Positions 60,050-64,000 of a DNA stretch of 64,000 nucleotides are shown piece by piece (position 1 is the stretch's first letter; each line of letters starts with the position of its first letter). The stretch lies in contig CP091034.1 in NCBI GenBank assembly GCA_039725955.1, forward strand, positions 496,001 through 560,000, written 5' to 3'. Both the position numbers and the translations under genes were made by a program. The stretch is from Sinorhizobium sp. B11. Lineage in GTDB: Bacteria; Pseudomonadota; Alphaproteobacteria; Rhizobiales; Rhizobiaceae. The notes beneath the pieces are model-generated. The model searched no databases. It saw only the letters and a list, made by a program, of their open reading frames with translations, and had not been told where the DNA came from.

Positions 60050-60107
60050 GAGAAAACTGGTGCTGCCGAGTGGGATTGAACCACCGACCTCACCCTTACC
60101 AAGGGTG
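60050..60107. other. Right attachment site (attR) within the intact tRNA-Thr
   Basis: 58 bp identical to 32108-32165. The identity runs from 8 bp beyond the tRNA 3' end to the 5' side of the anticodon stem. The divergence after GGGTG (TGCTCTACC here, GAAGGGGG at the left) defines the element's edge. The integrated copy thus rebuilds a whole tRNA. Confidence 0.9.
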
Positions 60108-60132
60108 TGCTCTACCACTGAGCTACGGCAGC
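60058..60132 (-). tRNA. tRNA-Thr (GGT)
   Basis: A 75-nt cloverleaf on the minus strand. The acceptor stem is GCTGCCG/CGGCAGC with discriminator A and an encoded CCA, the D arm is AGCTCAGTGGTAGAGC, the anticodon arm is ACCCTTGGTAAGGGT with GGT at 60098-60100, and the T arm is GGTTCAATCC. It is the insertion target of the element; its 3' half is duplicated at 32116-32165. Confidence 0.96.
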
Positions 60133-60286
60133 AGGACCAGACGCGTGAAGCGAAAACGCTCAACTCGCGTGAACGGGGCGGCTATTGCCACAGGTTCGGC
60201 AGGAGTGCAAGCCGCAAATTCCAACTTCTCTGGGAATAACGTGCGGAGCACTTTTGGAATGGCGCGAATTCGGTTACTTCTGGGAC

Positions 60287-60496
60287 ATGAACGAAGAGAC
60301 TGAAAAGGCCCGGCAGAGCCGGAAAGCGGCCATGGAAGCCCAGGCGGCATTGCGGCGCGAGCGGGCTGCCGAAAAGCTGAGAGAAAATCTTTCCAGACGC
60401 AAACAGCAGGTACGTGCTCGCCGCTCCGGCCAGGCGGACGAGACGGATGGCTTGCCCGCGGCAAAGACTGCTGCCGCAAAAATGGACGAATCGTAA
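60287..60496 (+). CDS. Small conserved hypothetical protein upstream of murA
   Basis: A 69-aa highly charged, helical protein (MNEETEKARQSRKAAMEAQA, LRRERAAEKLRENLSRRKQQ). It is probably natively extended or coiled coil. The start at 60287 begins the charged helix; the longer reading upstream was rejected. I recall similar small proteins near murA in rhizobia but cannot name a function. Confidence 0.6.
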   Translation: MNEETEKARQSRKAAMEAQAALRRERAAEKLRENLSRRKQQVRARRSGQADETDGLPAAKTAAAKMDES

Positions 60497-60614
60497 TGTT
60501 CGGTCCGCGACGAATTGAAGCGTACGGGGATTTGCTCTAAAGACCCCGACTTCTTGCCCTGCCCCCACAGGCAAAAACTTTTTGAGGAAAGGCGGGCCTC
60601 GCCCGTAAGTGCAC

Positions 60615-61907
60615 ATGGATCGTATCAGAATTGTCGGCGGTAATGAGCTCAATGGCATCATTCCGATCTCCGGCGCCAAGAATGCCGCGCTGCCGCTGAT
60701 GATCGCCTCGCTTTTGACGAGCGATACGCTGACGCTGGAAAACGTACCGCATCTTGCCGATGTCGAGTTGCTGATGCGCATCCTTGGCAATCACGGCGTC
60801 GATGTGGCCGTCAACGGCCGCCGCGAGCGCCAGGAAGATTCCTACGCCCGCACGATCCATTTTACCTGCCGCACCATCGTTGATACCACCGCGCCCTATG
60901 AGTTGGTCTCGAAGATGCGCGCCTCCTTCTGGGTCATCGGTCCGCTTCTCGCCCGCGAAGGCCATTGCCGTGTTTCCCTGCCGGGCGGCTGCGCCATCGG
61001 CACGCGTCCGGTCGATCTCTTCATCGACGGTCTGACCGCGCTCGGCGCGACGATGGAAATCGATGGCGGCTATATCAATGCCAAGGCGCCGCAGGGCGGT
61101 CTCATCGGCACGCATTACACCTTCCCCAAGGTGTCCGTTGGCGCAACGCATGTGCTGATGATGGCGGCAACACTTGCCCGCGGTACGACCGTGATCGGCA
61201 ATGCCGCACGCGAGCCTGAGGTCGTCGACCTTGCCAACTGCCTGAACGCCATGGGCGCCAAGGTTTCCGGCGCCGGCACCTCGACCATTACGATCGAAGG
61301 CGTCACCTCGCTCTCGGGTGCCCGCCATCGTGTCCTGCCTGACCGCATCGAGACAGGCACCTACGCCATGGCAGTCGCCATGGCCGGCGGCGACGTCGTG
61401 CTTGAAAATACCGATGTTGGCCTCTTGGAAACGGCTCTCGAAACGCTTCGCCGCGCCGGAGCGGAGATTTCGTCGACGAACAATGGCATGCGCATCAAGC
61501 GCAACGGCGCCGGCATCCAGCCGGTCGATATCGTCACCGATCCCTTCCCGGGCTTCCCGACCGACCTGCAGGCGCAGTTCATGGCGCTGATGACCCGCTC
61601 TTCCGGTGTCTCGCATGTCACGGAGACCATCTTCGAAAACCGTTTCATGCATGTGCAGGAACTCGCCCGCCTTGGCGCGAAGATCTCGCTCTCCGGCCAG
61701 ACGGCCAAGATCGAAGGTGTCCAGCGGCTGAAGGGCGCCCCCGTCATGGCGACCGATCTTCGCGCTTCCGTCTCCCTCGTCATCGCCGGCCTTGCCGCCG
61801 AAGGCGAAACCACGGTGTCCCGCGTCTATCACCTCGATCGCGGCTTCGAGCGGCTGGAAGAAAAGCTGACCCGCTGCGGCGCCATCGTCGAACGCGTCAG
61901 CGAGTAA
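60615..61907 (+). CDS. murA: UDP-N-acetylglucosamine 1-carboxyvinyltransferase
   Basis: A 430-aa enzyme transferring enolpyruvate to UDP-GlcNAc, the first committed step of peptidoglycan synthesis. It has [20 protein letters not shown], the active-site Cys in [44 protein letters not shown] and the C-terminal [22 protein letters not shown] 60615 was chosen; GTG 60609 is in frame. The catalytic Cys means it should be sensitive to fosfomycin. Confidence 0.97.
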   Translation: MDRIRIVGGNELNGIIPISGAKNAALPLMIASLLTSDTLTLENVPHLADVELLMRILGNHGVDVAVNGRRERQEDSYARTIHFTCRTIVDTTAPYELVSKMRASFWVIGPLLAREGHCRVSLPGGCAIGTRPVDLFIDGLTALGATMEIDGGYINAKAPQGGLIGTHYTFPKVSVGATHVLMMAATLARGTTVIGNAAREPEVVDLANCLNAMGAKVSGAGTSTITIEGVTSLSGARHRVLPDRIETGTYAMAVAMAGGDVVLENTDVGLLETALETLRRAGAEISSTNNGMRIKRNGAGIQPVDIVTDPFPGFPTDLQAQFMALMTRSSGVSHVTETIFENRFMHVQELARLGAKISLSGQTAKIEGVQRLKGAPVMATDLRASVSLVIAGLAAEGETTVSRVYHLDRGFERLEEKLTRCGAIVERVSE

Positions 61908-62021
61908 GAAAAGGGCGCACATGCGCCCTTTATCCCGGTTGCGTATTTGGCCGCCGCGCCTTATTTCCGTTGTCTGACAGATCGCCGCACCTGCGGCCGA
62001 AAGATACGGGATAGAGGCTGG

Positions 62022-62459
62022 ATGACCGACCTGAAACTTGTTGCGCTCGATGCCGAGGACCTGGTGGTCATTTCCGCACATGTGCAGGACAGTGTCTTCA
62101 AGGTAGCCGATATAGACTGGTCGCCGCGCGACAAGCAGTTCGCAATTGCCGCCAACCGGTTCGTCTGGGAAGAAGCGGCCCGAAAACGCAAAGGTTTTGA
62201 GCGCCGTCGTGCGGCCCTCGTATTCAAGCGCGTGCTATCCGTCCGCTCGATCGGCATCGACCGCGCCCGCCGCGATGACGTGCTGTCGCTGCTTGCCCTG
62301 CAATTCGAGCAGAAGGGCGAAGGGCCGGAAGGCACGCTCGAGCTCTCGCTGTCCGGCGCGGCCTCCATCATTCTCGATGTCGAATGCATTGAAATGCAGC
62401 TTGCCGATGTCGGCGGCGCCTGGGAAACGGGTTCCAAGCCGCGTCATCCCGGCACCTGA
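62022..62459 (+). CDS. DUF2948 family protein
   Basis: A 145-aa protein of the DUF2948 family of alphaproteobacteria: LKLVALDAEDLVVISAHVQD, WSPRDKQFAIAANRFVWE and a C-terminal beta section (GTLELSLSGAASIILDVECI). Its place between murA and hisD is conserved in rhizobia. Function unknown. The start at 62022 has GAGGCTGG before it. Confidence 0.88.
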   Translation: MTDLKLVALDAEDLVVISAHVQDSVFKVADIDWSPRDKQFAIAANRFVWEEAARKRKGFERRRAALVFKRVLSVRSIGIDRARRDDVLSLLALQFEQKGEGPEGTLELSLSGAASIILDVECIEMQLADVGGAWETGSKPRHPGT

Positions 62460-62492
62460 GCCCAACAGTTCGAGCAAGAAGGAATTCCGGCC

Positions 62493-63791
62493 TTGGCAAT
62501 CTGGCTTAATCAGACATCCCACGGTTTCGAACAGCGCTTCGCGGCCTTTCTGACCACCAAGCGCGAGGTCTCCGAAGACGTCAACGCCGTGGTGCGCGGC
62601 ATCATCGATGATGTGCGCGCCCGTGGTGATGTCGCTCTCGCCGAATATTCGAAGAGGTTCGACAGCATCGATTACGCGACGGTACCGATGCGCGTCACCG
62701 AGGAAGAAATCGAGAACGCCGTCGAGGTCGTCCCCTCGGAAGTGCTCGGCGCCTTGAAGGTCGCGGCTCTCCGCATCGAATCCCACCATCGTCGTCAGCT
62801 TCCCAAGGACGATATCTACGAAGACAATATGGGGGTCGGCCTCGGTTCGCGCTGGACGGCGATCGAAGCCGTTGGCCTCTACGTGCCGGGTGGCACGGCG
62901 AGCTATCCGAGCTCGGTGCTGATGAACGCCGTACCGGCGAAGGTCGCAGGGGTCGATCGCATCGTTATCGCGGTGCCAGCCACGGGCGGTTCGGTCAATC
63001 CGGCGGTGCTGGCTGCAGCCAAGCTTGCAGGCGTCAGTGAGATCTACCGCGTCGGCGGCGCGCAGGCGATTGCTGCCCTTGCCTACGGCACGGAGACGAT
63101 CGCCCCGGTCGCCAAGATCACCGGCCCCGGCAATGCCTATGTGGCCGCCGCCAAGCGCCATGTCTTCGGCACTGTCGGCATCGATATGATCGCCGGCCCC
63201 TCGGAAGTGCTCGTCATCGCCGACAAGGATAACAATCCCGATTGGGTCGCCGCCGATCTGCTCGCACAGGCCGAGCATGACGAGAGCTCTCAGGCGATCC
63301 TGATCACGAACGACGAGGAATTCGGCAAGGCGGTTGAAGCAGCCGTCGAACGGCAGCTGAAGACGCTGAACCGCGCGGAAACTGCCGCTGCCAGCTGGCG
63401 CGATTTCGGCGCGATCATCCTTGTCTCCGACCTCAAGGATGCCATCCCGCTCGCAAACCGCATCGCCGCGGAACATCTGGAACTCGCCGTCGCCAATCCT
63501 GATGCCTTTGTGGAGAAGATCCGCAATGCGGGCGCGATCTTCATCGGCGCCCATACGCCCGAAGTGATCGGCGATTATGTCGGCGGCTCCAACCACGTGC
63601 TGCCGACGGCGCGTTCGGCCCGCTTCTCCTCCGGCCTTTCGGTTCTCGATTTCGTCAAGCGCACCTCGATCTTGCGCCTTGGTCCCCAGCAGCTTCGCGA
63701 CCTCGGCCCGGCGGCGATTGCGCTCGCCGTTTCCGAAGGCCTCGATGCCCATGCGCGATCGGTCGCGATCCGCCTCAACCTCGAAAGGTGA
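62493..63791 (+). CDS. hisD: Histidinol dehydrogenase
   Basis: A 432-aa zinc and NAD-dependent enzyme oxidising histidinol to histidine, the last step of histidine synthesis. It shows [65 protein letters not shown] (Gln and His zinc ligands) and [15 protein letters not shown]. It starts at a TTG (62493) behind AAGGAATTCC, giving [14 protein letters not shown]. It follows DUF2948 closely, and the UPF0262 gene follows within 5 bp. Confidence 0.95.
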   Translation: MAIWLNQTSHGFEQRFAAFLTTKREVSEDVNAVVRGIIDDVRARGDVALAEYSKRFDSIDYATVPMRVTEEEIENAVEVVPSEVLGALKVAALRIESHHRRQLPKDDIYEDNMGVGLGSRWTAIEAVGLYVPGGTASYPSSVLMNAVPAKVAGVDRIVIAVPATGGSVNPAVLAAAKLAGVSEIYRVGGAQAIAALAYGTETIAPVAKITGPGNAYVAAAKRHVFGTVGIDMIAGPSEVLVIADKDNNPDWVAADLLAQAEHDESSQAILITNDEEFGKAVEAAVERQLKTLNRAETAAASWRDFGAIILVSDLKDAIPLANRIAAEHLELAVANPDAFVEKIRNAGAIFIGAHTPEVIGDYVGGSNHVLPTARSARFSSGLSVLDFVKRTSILRLGPQQLRDLGPAAIALAVSEGLDAHARSVAIRLNLER

Positions 63792-63795
63792 GGGA

Positions 63796-64000
63796 ATGGC
63801 GAAGGACGACTTCCGGCTCTGCGACGTTGTCCTTGACGATACGATCGGCCGTTCGACGCCCGATGTCGAGCATGAGCGGGCAGTCGCGATCTTCGATCTG
63901 ATCGAGGAGAACTCGTTTGCGCCGTCAGGCCATGCCGGCGGGCCTTACCGGCTGAACATTTCGCTGGTCGATTCCAAACTGGTCTTTGCGATCACCACGG
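63796..64000 (+). CDS. UPF0262 family protein (5' part)
   Basis: The first 68 codons of a gene that runs off the right edge. [37 protein letters not shown] and [18 protein letters not shown] match the start of the UPF0262 family (about 160 aa). The family follows hisD in rhizobia; its function is unknown. AGGGA precedes the start. Confidence 0.85.
   Translation, partial: MAKDDFRLCDVVLDDTIGRSTPDVEHERAVAIFDLIEENSFAPSGHAGGPYRLNISLVDSKLVFAITT

Larger units (their letters stand above)
32108..60107. mobile_element. Integrated prophage-derived element in tRNA-Thr
   Basis: The two ends carry a perfect 58-bp direct repeat (32108-32165 and 60050-60107) that matches the 3' half of tRNA-Thr, and a tyrosine integrase lies beside the left copy. 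Inside are an excisionase, a primase-helicase, phage tail tape-measure, portal and head-protease genes, regulators with operators, and a TIR-type defense-like operon. Terminase, major capsid and most tail genes are missing. The element is therefore a decayed prophage or a phage-derived satellite. It keeps the tRNA gene intact by supplying the same 3' end at the right junction. Confidence 0.88.

Noticed and set aside
60185..60286. A longer start for the 69-aa gene before murA
   Set aside because: The added residues lie next to the tRNA promoter region, look non-coding, and the charged helix begins at the chosen ATG 60287.
62235..63752. A 505-codon minus-strand frame opposite hisD
   Set aside because: hisD is unmistakable on the plus strand; the other frame has shadow composition.

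Overview
The window is chromosomal DNA of an alphaproteobacterium of the family Rhizobiaceae, most likely Rhizobium in the narrow sense. This rests on the gene content (a PodJ-like polarity protein with Sel1 repeats, DUF982 proteins, the murA-DUF2948-hisD-UPF0262 cluster), on high-GC coding sequence, and on several families of rhizobial intergenic palindromic repeats. The genus is inferred; no rRNA or other marker gene is present to prove it.

Left chromosomal part (1-32,107). In order: the start of a TauE/SafE permease; a large podJ-like gene; VOC, SDR, Tag-like glycosylase and hypothetical genes; a three-gene fatty-acid beta-oxidation operon (acyl-CoA dehydrogenase, thiolase, hydratase/3-hydroxyacyl-CoA dehydrogenase) behind a perfect-armed palindrome; an ArsR/SRPBCC pair; a second ArsR regulator and a luciferase-like oxidoreductase; a divergent MFS/TetR pair; a sodium:solute-symporter/histidine kinase/receiver hybrid; mscL; an aminotransferase; an S51 peptidase preceded by a possible leader peptide and terminator; galE; a GGDEF-EAL protein; a 3-hydroxyisobutyryl-CoA hydrolase; a UvrD-type helicase; and small secreted, BON and DUF982 proteins.

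Integrated element (32,108-60,107, about 28 kb). It sits in the 3' half of a tRNA-Thr(GGT) gene and is bounded by a perfect 58-bp direct repeat. Just inside each end is an identical 21-bp sequence made of two TGCACGGAT units, which look like integrase arm sites. The leftward half reads, in transcription order: small early genes, a primase-helicase, a small tail-type protein, a 1,659-aa tail tape-measure protein with a lytic-transglycosylase-like segment, an excisionase and a tyrosine integrase. A ribbon-helix-helix gene behind ATATCGTTTA operators and a CTAGGGAC iteron-like array, with a nuclease gene beyond it, mark the probable control or origin region. Cargo follows at 45.5-50.0 kb: two divergent membrane proteins, then a rightward operon encoding a CAP12/Pycsar-type TIR protein, an unknown partner translated from an overlapping TTG, and two small membrane proteins. 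Beyond that are a lambda-type portal protein and an S49 protease, and then many small genes including two sets of tandem paralogs. No terminase, major capsid or further tail genes were found, so this is a decayed prophage or a phage-derived satellite rather than a complete phage.

Right chromosomal part (60,058-64,000): the intact tRNA-Thr, a small conserved gene, murA, a DUF2948 gene, hisD and the start of a UPF0262 gene.

The most promising new biology is the TIR operon (47,225-50,003), a candidate antiphage system carried by the element. The iteron array with its two repeat families and the operators shared between element modules come next.
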